Positions 44,052-51,397 of a stretch of DNA of 58,480 nucleotides are shown piece after piece; positions within the stretch are counted from its first letter, which is position 1, and the number at the start of each line of letters is the position of its first letter. The notes beneath the pieces were generated by a model, which searched no databases, was not told where the DNA came from, and was given only the letters and a program-made list of their open reading frames with translations. The stretch is taken from positions 1 through 58,480 of the forward strand of contig JAKSMR010000014.1 of NCBI GenBank assembly GCA_024400495.1, read 5' to 3'. The position numbers were made by a program, and so were the translations under genes. This stretch comes from Bacteroidales bacterium. GTDB lineage: Bacteria; Bacteroidota; Bacteroidia; Bacteroidales; P3.

Positions 44052-45248
44052 ATGAAAATATTAGTCCTCAACTGCGGTAGCTCCTCGATCAAGTACCAGC
44101 TTATCGACATGGCCAACAACGCTACCGTTATGGCAAAGGGTCTGCTCGAGCGCATCGGCCTCGAGATGGGCGAATTCACCCACAAATACAACGGCGAGAA
44201 GCACTACGAGCAACTCCCCATCCCCACCCATACCGACGGCATCAAAATCGTCCTCAAAGCCCTCACCGACGAGAAGATGGGCGTTATCAAGCAGCTCGAA
44301 GAGATCGGCGCCGTTGGTAACCGCGTAGCCCAGGGCGGCGAGCTCTTCGCCGGCTCCTGCCTCGTTACCGACGAAGTCATCGAGAAAATCAAATCTCTCG
44401 CCGACCTCGCTCCCCTCCACACCCCCGGCAACTTGGCCGGCATCTACGCCATGCTCGAAGTGCTGCCCAACGTTCCCCAGGTAGTGGTCTTCGACACCGC
44501 CTTCCATCAGACCCTCCCTCCCAAGGCATACCTCTACGGCCTTCCCTTCGAATACTACCAGAAATACGGCATCCGTCGCTACGGCTTCCACGGCACCAGC
44601 CATATGTTCGTTGCCGAAAAAGCAGCCAAGATGGTAGGCAAAGACTGGAAAGACCTCAAGATCATCTCCTGCCACCTCGGTAGCGGAGCCTCCATCTGCG
44701 CTGTCGACCACGGCAAGAGCGTCGACACCTCCATGGGTATGACTCCCCTCGAAGGCCTCATCATGGGCTCCCGCCCCGGCGACATCGATCCCGGCGCCCT
44801 CACCTATCTCATCGAGAAAGAAGGCATGAGCTGGAAAGACGTCACCACCCTTCTCAACAAGAAATGCGGCCTCGTCGGCATCAGCGGAGGCAAGCAGGAC
44901 ATGCGCGACATCCGTGCCGGCCGCGATGCTGGCGACGAGCGCGCCACCTACGCCTTCGACATGTTCGCCTATCGCGTGAAGAAGTACATCGGCGCCTATA
45001 TGGCTGCCATGAACGGCTGCGACATCCTCCTCTTCACTGGCGGCATCGGCGAAAACGCCTGGTTCATGCGTCATCCCATCCTCGAGAACATGGAATTCCT
45101 CGGCATCAAAGTCGACATGGAGCTCAACGACAAGATTATGGGCGAAGACTGCGTCATCTCCACTCCCGACTCGAAGGTCACCACCATCGTGGTTGCCACC
45201 GACGAAGAGTTCGTTATCGCAAGCGACACCTACAAGCTCGTCAAATAA
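44052..45248 (+). CDS. ackA: Acetate kinase
   Basis: 398 residues. The N terminus MKILVLNCGSSSIKYQLID is the acetokinase signature 1, and signature 2 is RRYGFHGTSHMFV. The phosphate-binding SCHLGSGASICAVDHGKS and the FTGGIGENA loop near the end are all intact. It converts acetyl phosphate and ADP to acetate and ATP. pta, its usual partner, is not in the window. It follows cysS by 75 nt. Confidence 0.98.
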   Translation: MKILVLNCGSSSIKYQLIDMANNATVMAKGLLERIGLEMGEFTHKYNGEKHYEQLPIPTHTDGIKIVLKALTDEKMGVIKQLEEIGAVGNRVAQGGELFAGSCLVTDEVIEKIKSLADLAPLHTPGNLAGIYAMLEVLPNVPQVVVFDTAFHQTLPPKAYLYGLPFEYYQKYGIRRYGFHGTSHMFVAEKAAKMVGKDWKDLKIISCHLGSGASICAVDHGKSVDTSMGMTPLEGLIMGSRPGDIDPGALTYLIEKEGMSWKDVTTLLNKKCGLVGISGGKQDMRDIRAGRDAGDERATYAFDMFAYRVKKYIGAYMAAMNGCDILLFTGGIGENAWFMRHPILENMEFLGIKVDMELNDKIMGEDCVISTPDSKVTTIVVATDEEFVIASDTYKLVK

Positions 45249-45274
45249 AGGGATCTTTTCCCGTCACACTACCG

Positions 45275-45305
45275 TCCGCCCGTCCGTTCAGGATGGGCGG
45301 ATTTC
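45275..45305 (+). terminator. ackA terminator
   Basis: TCCGCCCGTCC-GTTCA-GGATGGGCGGA with one G.T pair, followed by TTTCGTTTT. Confidence 0.75.
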
Positions 45306-45400
45306 GTTTTGCCCGATCTTTCCCGATCCCCCTCTCCGATAATAGACAAGGAAATCTGTCTGCAGGATAATATTCCGGTCCTTTTCGCGTTATATAAGAT

Positions 45401-46180
45401 ATGAGTGATACAGAACAAGGAATGATGCTGCGTACCGAGCGCCTCCTGGGCTCCGCAACGGCAGCAGGCCTGCAGCAGGCCAAGGTCATTGTGTTTGGCG
45501 TAGGCGGCGTTGGAAGCTGGGCCGCCGAGAGCCTGGTGCGATCGGGCATACGCCAGCTTACTATCGTCGACGCCGACTATGTAGCCGTGTCGAATATCAA
45601 CCGCCAGCTTATGGCCACCACCAAGACCGTCGGTCAGGTGAAAGTTGAGGCTCTTCGGGAGCGTCTGCTCGACATCAACCCCGACGCCCACATCACCGCC
45701 ATCCAGGAGATCTACGCACCCGACACAGCCAGCAAGTTCCACCTGGAGGACTACGACTACATCCTCGACTGCATCGACTCCCTTTCCAACAAGGCGCTGC
45801 TCATCCTCAACGCTACCGACACCGATAAAGTCTTCTTCTCCAGCATGGGTGCCGCCCTTAAGTTGGACCCCACCAAAGTCAAGGTCGCCGAGTTCTGGAA
45901 AGTGGAAGGCTGCCCGCTGGGAGCACGCCTGCGCACCCAGTTCCGACGCCACAAGACCTTCCCCAAGCGCAAGTTCCAATGCGTCTTTAGCGACGAAGTG
46001 CTGCCCAACCTCGGCCCCGACGAAACCTCCCAGCCCGCTCAGGAGGGTCCGGCGCCGATGAGCTACCACAAAGTCGCCACCAACGGCTCTCTAGCCCACA
46101 TCACAGCCATCTTCGGATTCACCCTTGCCGGCATGGTACTGCAGCATATCCACAAACGTTCCCTAGCCCATCAGTCATGA
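45401..46180 (+). CDS. tcdA: tRNA threonylcarbamoyladenosine dehydratase TcdA (CsdL)
   Basis: 259 residues, E1/ThiF-like. The nucleotide-binding motif is VFGVGGVGSWAAESLVRSG (about 30-48), with DADYVAVSNINRQ and the FSSMGAALKLDPTKV and VEGCPLGARLR segments of the CsdL group. TcdA cyclises t6A37 in tRNA to ct6A. The stop overlaps the start of the next gene (ATGA), so the two are translationally coupled although functionally unrelated. Confidence 0.93.
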   Translation: MSDTEQGMMLRTERLLGSATAAGLQQAKVIVFGVGGVGSWAAESLVRSGIRQLTIVDADYVAVSNINRQLMATTKTVGQVKVEALRERLLDINPDAHITAIQEIYAPDTASKFHLEDYDYILDCIDSLSNKALLILNATDTDKVFFSSMGAALKLDPTKVKVAEFWKVEGCPLGARLRTQFRRHKTFPKRKFQCVFSDEVLPNLGPDETSQPAQEGPAPMSYHKVATNGSLAHITAIFGFTLAGMVLQHIHKRSLAHQS

Positions 46181-48102
46181 AAAAGCTCCTCATCCTTCTC
46201 GCGATCCTAGCCCCGCTCTCACTTCTCGCCCAACGTTATACCACCTCCAACGCCAAGGCTATAAAGATGTTTGAGAAAGGCAAGAACTTCCTCTACCAGA
46301 GCCGTGGCGACGAGGCCGTGAAATGCTTCTACGAATGTCTCTCCCTCGACCCCGATATGATAGAGGCCGACATCATCCTTGCCGAATGGTTCTTCGATGC
46401 CAAAGACTACGCCAAGTCCAAGCAGCATTACTACGCCGTGGTACAGAAGCGTCCCGACTTCTTCACCATCGCCTGGATGCAGCTCGGCGATCTGGAGCTG
46501 AACGACGGCAACTACGGCGAAGCCAAAGCCAACTACGAGCAATTCCTCAAGCTCGACCGCAGCAACGCCGACCGTCACAAAGCTGCCGAGCAAGGCATAC
46601 GTTGTGCCGATTTCCGCGCCTATGCCGTTGCCCATCCTGTGGATTTCGAGCCCGTAAACCTCGGTCCCGACATCAACACCAAGGACGACGAATACCTGCC
46701 TGCCCTAACCGTCGACGGACTCACGCTCATCTACACCCGCCGCTTTCCCCGCACCCGCAACACCATCCCCGGACTCAACGAAGAGGAGGATTTCTACATC
46801 TCCTCCTTCAAAGACGGCTCGTGGACTCCCTCCAGACGCATGGCAGAACCGGTGAACTCCTTCGACAACGAAGGTGCCCAATGTATCTCCCAGGACGGTC
46901 GCATCATGTTCTTTACCGCCTGTGGCCGTAGAGATGGCGCCGGACGTTGCGACCTCTATATGTGCACCCGAAAAGGCGACCGATGGAGCACACCACGCAA
47001 TCTCGGTCCTGCCGTAAACACAGGTGCATGGGAGAGCCAGCCCTCCTTCTCCATCGACGGGAAGACACTCTATTTCGTCAGCGACCGCGCTGGCGGCTAT
47101 GGCGGCATGGACATCTGGAAGACCGTTTATGGACAAGGCGGATGGAGCGAACCCGTCAACCTCGGCCCCACCATCAACACCTCCGGCAACGAGATGAGCC
47201 CCTTCATCCACTACGACGACCAGACCCTCTATTTCTCCTCCAACGGCCATCCGGGCATGGGCGACATGGACCTCTTCTGCTCCCGCCGCCAGGAAGACGG
47301 CACCTGGGGCAAGCCCACCAACCTCGGCTTCCCCATCAACACCGACGCAGCAGAGACCAACCTCATCGTCAGCGCCGACGGACATACAGCCTACTACTCC
47401 TCCGACCGCGAAGGCGGCTACGGCAAGCAGGACCTCTACTCCTTCGTGCTCCCCGTAGAGCAACGTCCCGTCATCACCCTCTGCATGAAAGGCTCCGTCG
47501 CCGACGCAAAAACCGGCAACCCACTCTCGGCCCAGATACAGGTCAAGGACATGACCACAGGAAACATAGTAGCCTCCACCAGCAGCGACTCCCACTCGGG
47601 CCTCTATCAGGTGAGCCTCCCTTCGGGTCTCGATTATGTGATCCACGCCACCGCCAAAGGCTATCTCTTCTATTCGGAGACCTACAGGCTCAACAACAGC
47701 ATCGACGAAGACTGGACCTGGAAGGCCGATACCGTCGACATCGCCATGGTCCCCATCGAAGCCGGCCAACGTATCGCCCTCAAGAATGTCTTCTTCGAGA
47801 CCAACAAGAGCGAGATCCTCGAAGCATCGGAGGTAGAGCTGAACACCATCGTCGACATCCTTCAGAAGAACCCCACGCTACATGTGGAGCTGGGCGGACA
47901 CACCGACAATGTAGGCTCTCCCGCCGCCAACCAGAAGCTTTCGGAGCAGCGCGCCTTCGCTGTCTACAGCTTCCTCATCCAGCAGGGCATCCCCGCCGAG
48001 CGGCTGACCTACAAAGGCTATGGCGAGAGCCAGCCCGTTGCCGACAACGGCAGCGAGGAAGGACGCCAGCAGAACCGTCGTACCGAGATGAAGGTGATGT
48101 AG
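46177..48102 (+). CDS. PorE-like TPR / PD40 propeller / CRD / OmpA protein
   Basis: 641 residues: signal peptide (ends LLAQ), TPR-like repeats (about 25-145), a PD40-type beta-propeller (about 160-425, units such as GKTLYFVSDRAGGYGGMDIW and GHTAYYSSDREGGYGKQDLY), a carboxypeptidase-regulatory-like domain (about 440-520) and a C-terminal OmpA domain (about 535-641) with the peptidoglycan-binding motif HTDNVGSPAANQKLSEQRA. This domain order is that of PorE, a T9SS component described in Porphyromonas. Several other Bacteroidota OmpA proteins share it, and the lipobox of PorE is missing here. A T9SS link fits the four cargo genes in the window but is inference. Confidence 0.85.
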   Translation: MKKLLILLAILAPLSLLAQRYTTSNAKAIKMFEKGKNFLYQSRGDEAVKCFYECLSLDPDMIEADIILAEWFFDAKDYAKSKQHYYAVVQKRPDFFTIAWMQLGDLELNDGNYGEAKANYEQFLKLDRSNADRHKAAEQGIRCADFRAYAVAHPVDFEPVNLGPDINTKDDEYLPALTVDGLTLIYTRRFPRTRNTIPGLNEEEDFYISSFKDGSWTPSRRMAEPVNSFDNEGAQCISQDGRIMFFTACGRRDGAGRCDLYMCTRKGDRWSTPRNLGPAVNTGAWESQPSFSIDGKTLYFVSDRAGGYGGMDIWKTVYGQGGWSEPVNLGPTINTSGNEMSPFIHYDDQTLYFSSNGHPGMGDMDLFCSRRQEDGTWGKPTNLGFPINTDAAETNLIVSADGHTAYYSSDREGGYGKQDLYSFVLPVEQRPVITLCMKGSVADAKTGNPLSAQIQVKDMTTGNIVASTSSDSHSGLYQVSLPSGLDYVIHATAKGYLFYSETYRLNNSIDEDWTWKADTVDIAMVPIEAGQRIALKNVFFETNKSEILEASEVELNTIVDILQKNPTLHVELGGHTDNVGSPAANQKLSEQRAFAVYSFLIQQGIPAERLTYKGYGESQPVADNGSEEGRQQNRRTEMKVM

Positions 48103-48174
48103 GCCTCTCCACCCTCGGATACAAAAAAAACATACATAAATCTCCCAAAAAGAACCTAAAAAGAATAGCGAAAT

Positions 48175-48864
48175 ATGAAACGAGTTGTAGTATTATCCGG
48201 TGCAGGCATAAGCGCCGAGAGCGGCATCCAGACCTTCCGCGACAGCGACGGACTATGGGAAAACTACCGCGTCGAAGATGTAGCGACCCCCGAAGGTTAC
48301 CTGCGCGACCCCGAGATGGTGCTGGACTTCTACAACGAGCGCCGTCGCCAGGCCTTTGCCGCCCTTCCCAACAAAGCCCACCAGCAGCTGGCAAGACTCG
48401 AGCAGTATTACGACGTGAAGATCATCACCCAGAACATCGACGACCTCCACGAACGCGCCGGCTCCAGCGACGTCCTCCATCTCCACGGTCTTCTGACCCA
48501 AGCCCGTAGCGACCGCAACGAGAACCTCATCGTCGAAATCGGCAACAAAGCCATCCACCTCGGCGACAAAGCTCCCGACGGAGCGCAGCTGCGTCCCCAT
48601 ATCGTCTGGTTCGGCGAAGCCGTACCCAATATCGAGCCCGCCGCCAAGTTGTGCGAGACAGCCGACTTCTTCATCGTTGTCGGCACCAGCATGAACGTCT
48701 ATCCCGCTGCAGGACTCATCCATTATGTGCCCGATACGACTCCTTGCTATCTCGTCGACCCCAAAGCCGTCACCATCCATCGCCCCATCACCATCCTGCA
48801 GGAGAAAGCCACTACCGGCATCTACAAAGTCGTCGAAGAACTCATCGCTCTGGCACAAGACTAA
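48175..48864 (+). CDS. cobB: Sirtuin NAD-dependent deacylase, class III (CobB-like)
   Basis: 229 residues. The NAD-binding GAGISAESGI (9-18), TQNIDDLH (85-92) and catalytic His104 (HLHG) are present. Tyr53 and Arg56 (FYNERRR) match the Tyr-x-x-Arg pair that favours succinyl or malonyl lysine in SIRT5/CobB-type enzymes. The four zinc cysteines are absent: only two scattered Cys occur and there is no CxxC. The zinc-ribbon region is short (LTQARSDRNENLI...), so this is a zinc-free variant. Followed 4 nt later by a family-1 repeat. Confidence 0.9.
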   Translation: MKRVVVLSGAGISAESGIQTFRDSDGLWENYRVEDVATPEGYLRDPEMVLDFYNERRRQAFAALPNKAHQQLARLEQYYDVKIITQNIDDLHERAGSSDVLHLHGLLTQARSDRNENLIVEIGNKAIHLGDKAPDGAQLRPHIVWFGEAVPNIEPAAKLCETADFFIVVGTSMNVYPAAGLIHYVPDTTPCYLVDPKAVTIHRPITILQEKATTGIYKVVEELIALAQD

Positions 48865-48866
48865 AA

Positions 48867-49044
48867 AAGGCGACCTTTAATAATTAGATTGGGATGGATT
48901 GTGGTTTATTTTTTGAGCGATTCCAAACGAAAGCGCTAAAAAAACAACACGCTATGCGTCAAGCAATAACATCTAAAACCGCCCAAAAGAAATGGCAAGA
49001 TGCACAACAAATATTGCCCATTTCTCCTAATTTTTGAGGTTTCC
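48867..49044 (+). repeat. Family-1 element D (decayed, 178 bp)
   Basis: The left end AAGGCGACCTTTAATAATTAGATTGGGATGGATTG closely matches the left end of element A, and the right end reads TCCTAATTTTTGAGGTTTCC. The interior is shortened and diverged. No ORF. Confidence 0.8.
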
Positions 49045-49080
49045 GAAAGTTAATCTCTTTGCTATTTGATAAATATTGTG

Positions 49081-49088
49081 TATTTTTG
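49081..49088 (+). promoter_or_regulatory. Promoter -7 box of the small T9SS protein
   Basis: TATTTTTG followed by C, 25 nt before the ATG at 49114. The earlier in-frame ATG at 49066 lies upstream of it. Confidence 0.75.
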
Positions 49089-49113
49089 CATCCTAAAAAT
49101 AAAAAGAAATATC

Positions 49114-49824
49114 ATGAAGAAAGCATTATTACTTATTGCTGCTGTGGCAGTTAGCACCATCTCCTTCGCTCAGTCCACCATCAGCTTTTCCTACAATGGC
49201 AACACCTACACAGAAGGCGATACCGTAGTTTTCACCACCGAAGAAAGCGATCCCGCGGTACTTATCCCCCACCTCACCAACCTCGACTCCAATACCGATA
49301 GCGCACAAGCCAGCTGCTATCCTTGCGCCGGCACCACCGGCATGGAAGTCATTTCCCTCTGCGCCGGCCGCTGCCTGGCAGGCAACGTATCCCCCGTCTT
49401 CCCCTTCAACGCCGACGGCTCCTACAACGAGATGATGGTTGACTTCCATATCACCACCGGCCACGAAGGTTTCTTCAAATACCAAGTCTACAAGACCGGT
49501 GTTGAAGGCGACACCCTCACCCTCATCATCAAGGTTGTCTACGCTCCCGTAAGCATCGCTTCCGTAGAAGAGAGCATGGGCGAACTCAGCATCTACCCCA
49601 ACCCCGCTGTCAGCAACGTGAAAGTTGACGTCATCCTTCCCGAAGGTGCCAACAACGCTATGGTCGTCCTCCGCGACCTCGCCGGCCGTACCCTCCGTCA
49701 GCAGGCTGTTGCCCAGAACGGCATGGTAACCCTCAACGTCGAAGGCCTTGCCCACGGCGTATACATGTGCGGCATCCTCACCAACGACCGCCTCGCCGCC
49801 GTCAAGAAAGTTGTCGTCCTCTAA
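49114..49824 (+). CDS. Small secreted protein with T9SS type A sorting domain
   Basis: 236 residues from MKKALLLIAAVAVSTISFAQ. A single mature domain (about 20-160) contains two Cys clusters (SCYPCAG, LCAGRC), the repeated A-G-x-C suggesting disulfides. A T9SS domain follows (about 165-236: LSIYPNPAVSNVK, RDLAGRTLRQQ, HGVYMCGILTND). Function of the mature domain unknown. Codon use resembles the large T9SS protein at 14713, suggesting high expression. Confidence 0.87.
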   Translation: MKKALLLIAAVAVSTISFAQSTISFSYNGNTYTEGDTVVFTTEESDPAVLIPHLTNLDSNTDSAQASCYPCAGTTGMEVISLCAGRCLAGNVSPVFPFNADGSYNEMMVDFHITTGHEGFFKYQVYKTGVEGDTLTLIIKVVYAPVSIASVEESMGELSIYPNPAVSNVKVDVILPEGANNAMVVLRDLAGRTLRQQAVAQNGMVTLNVEGLAHGVYMCGILTNDRLAAVKKVVVL

Positions 49825-49847
49825 TCAAGAGACACCATACCACAACA

Positions 49848-49884
49848 AACGAAGAGGTTCCCCCAACGGGAGCCTCTTCGTTTT
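49848..49884 (+). terminator. Terminator after the small T9SS protein
   Basis: AAACGAAGAGG-TTCCC-CCAAC-GGGAG-CCTCTTCGTTT, a long near-perfect stem. 49885-50130 shows no gene. Confidence 0.88.
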
Positions 49885-50140
49885 CTCACCCCCCCCGCAC
49901 ACCTTACCGATTCCCCCGCGTGCCGGCAACATCGCGAAAACCTCCTCCCTAGGTGATCCGGTGCCCCAAAAAACAGCCCCGATTTTTTCTTTTTCACACA
50001 GTATCCACCACCCATTGTCACCCCTTAAGCCCATCGGCAGAGAAGAAAATTAAACACAATAAATGGCTGATAGATAGATTTTAAGTAAGAAAAAAGGAGC
50101 ATATCCATAAAAAATATTTTGCCAATCCAAGAAATCTTTG

Positions 50141-50148
50141 TACTTTTG
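50141..50148 (+). promoter_or_regulatory. tRNA-His promoter -7 box
   Basis: TACTTTTG followed by C with TTGCC (50119) upstream, 32 nt before the tRNA. Confidence 0.85.
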
Positions 50149-50179
50149 CAACCGATTTCGCGAAGGCGGAATAGTGATG

Positions 50180-50253
50180 GTGGGTGTAGCTCAGCTGGTT
50201 AGAGTGCCGGATTGTGGTTCCGAAGGTCGAGGGTTCGAATCCCTTCTCCCACC
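50180..50253 (+). tRNA. tRNA-His (GTG)
   Basis: The anticodon loop ATTGTGGTT gives GTG, the T arm is GAGGGTTCGAATCCCTT, and the acceptor is GTGGGTG with one U-U mismatch against CTCCCAC. Discriminator C at 50253 and G at 50179 (position -1) fit histidine identity. Full CCA is not encoded. Confidence 0.95.
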
Positions 50254-50258
50254 CATTA

Positions 50259-50290
50259 GAAAGAGGTTCCCGAAGAGGAGCCTCTTTTTC
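50259..50290 (+). terminator. tRNA-His terminator
   Basis: AAAGAGGTTCCCGAAGAGGAGCCTCTTTTT, a stem AAAGAGG(T/C)T.CC paired with GG.GCCTCTTT. Confidence 0.7.
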
Positions 50291-50295
50291 GTTTA

Positions 50296-50325
50296 TGACA
50301 CCCTCTAATAATCCGAAGTCACCTT
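50296..50325. repeat. Family-1 repeat fragment
   Basis: ACCCTCTAATAATCCGAAGTCACCTT resembles both ends of a family-1 element joined directly, as at 3328. Confidence 0.5.
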
Positions 50326-50354
50326 ATATTTTCTTCCATTTCAAAAAAAAGTAG

Positions 50355-50362
50355 TACCTTTG
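50355..50362 (+). promoter_or_regulatory. Promoter -7 box abutting the TrmH-type gene
   Basis: TACCTTTG ends only 4 nt before the ATG at 50367. If transcription begins at the usual distance, the mRNA would be leaderless or nearly so. Confidence 0.7.
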
Positions 50363-50366
50363 CAGC

Positions 50367-51146
50367 ATGATTTCGAAAGCAAAACTGAAGGAACTGGCGT
50401 CGTATAAGACGCAAAAATATTGCGAGTTAGACAACGTCTATGTCGTCGAAGGAGTGAAGATGTGTGACGAAGCCCTGCGATCCTCCGCCACCATACGTAC
50501 CCTCTGCGCCACTGCGCCATGGCTCGAAGCCAACGCCCAGCTCATCGGCGGCCGCGACGGCGGCATGCTCGTGTGCGAAGTCAACGATGCCGAGCTCGAG
50601 CGCCTCAGCGGACAGAAGAGTCCCAACCAGGTATGGATGCTCCTCGAGCGCCCTCTCCCCTCCCCTCTCGCCCTCAAGAAAACCGCCAGCAACGCCAACA
50701 ACGACTTCATCCTTGCCCTCGACCATCTGCAGGACCCCGGCAACATGGGCACCATCATGCGTACCGCCGACTGGTTCGGCATCCGCACCATCGTCTGCTC
50801 GCGCGACAGCGTTTCCTGCTTCAACCCCAAGGTAGTACAGAGCACCATGGGCGCCATCTTCCGGACCGACGTCCTCTATACCGACCTCCCCGAGTTCCTC
50901 CACAGCTGCCGGGCCAACGGCAGCCGCATCTACGGCGCCATGCTCGACGGACAGGACGTCTACCGGTCCCAATGCCAGCATCAAGGCTCCGTCCTCGTCA
51001 TCGGCAACGAGTCCAAAGGCATCACCCCCGAGGTGCAAGCCTGCCTCACCCACAAGGTGCTCATCCCCAACCGCGGCGGCACCTGCGAGAGCCTCAACGC
51101 CTCCGTAGCCTCCGCCATCCTTCTCTCCGAGTTCTTCAGAGGATAG
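50367..51146 (+). CDS. TrmH/SpoU-family RNA 2'-O-methyltransferase
   Basis: 259 residues: an N-terminal substrate-binding domain (about 1-95, VVEGVKMCDEAL), then a SpoU domain with HLQDPGNMGTIMRTADWFGI (motif 1, about 130-150), VLVIGNESKGIT (motif 2, about 212) and SLNASVASAILLSEF (motif 3, about 240). This trefoil-knot fold methylates the ribose of rRNA or tRNA. The exact site is unknown. The start agrees with family alignments despite its closeness to the promoter. Confidence 0.9.
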   Translation: MISKAKLKELASYKTQKYCELDNVYVVEGVKMCDEALRSSATIRTLCATAPWLEANAQLIGGRDGGMLVCEVNDAELERLSGQKSPNQVWMLLERPLPSPLALKKTASNANNDFILALDHLQDPGNMGTIMRTADWFGIRTIVCSRDSVSCFNPKVVQSTMGAIFRTDVLYTDLPEFLHSCRANGSRIYGAMLDGQDVYRSQCQHQGSVLVIGNESKGITPEVQACLTHKVLIPNRGGTCESLNASVASAILLSEFFRG

Positions 51147-51300
51147 AGCCGTAGCAACCGGACGAGGACTCAGAATATCCTCCTCACGACGCCTATAGCA
51201 AAGCCTCTTCCTCTTCCCTTTTCATATCATCCATGCTCCCGCGTGGATGATATTGTTTTTGGTATGTAAAAAAAAATTTTGCCGTTTCGTACGGCTTTTG

Positions 51301-51308
51301 TATCTTTG
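51301..51308 (+). promoter_or_regulatory. Promoter -7 box of the exonuclease-RecQ-UvrD gene
   Basis: TATCTTTG followed by C. The first in-frame ATG (51311) is too close to be transcribed with the gene, so the start at 51398 is used. Confidence 0.8.
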
Positions 51309-51397
51309 CAATGTCAAAGAGTATCCGCATACGGACTCTTGTTACGCCAATAATCCACATAACCAACTCATTTACAAAACATACCACACAAAAGCAG

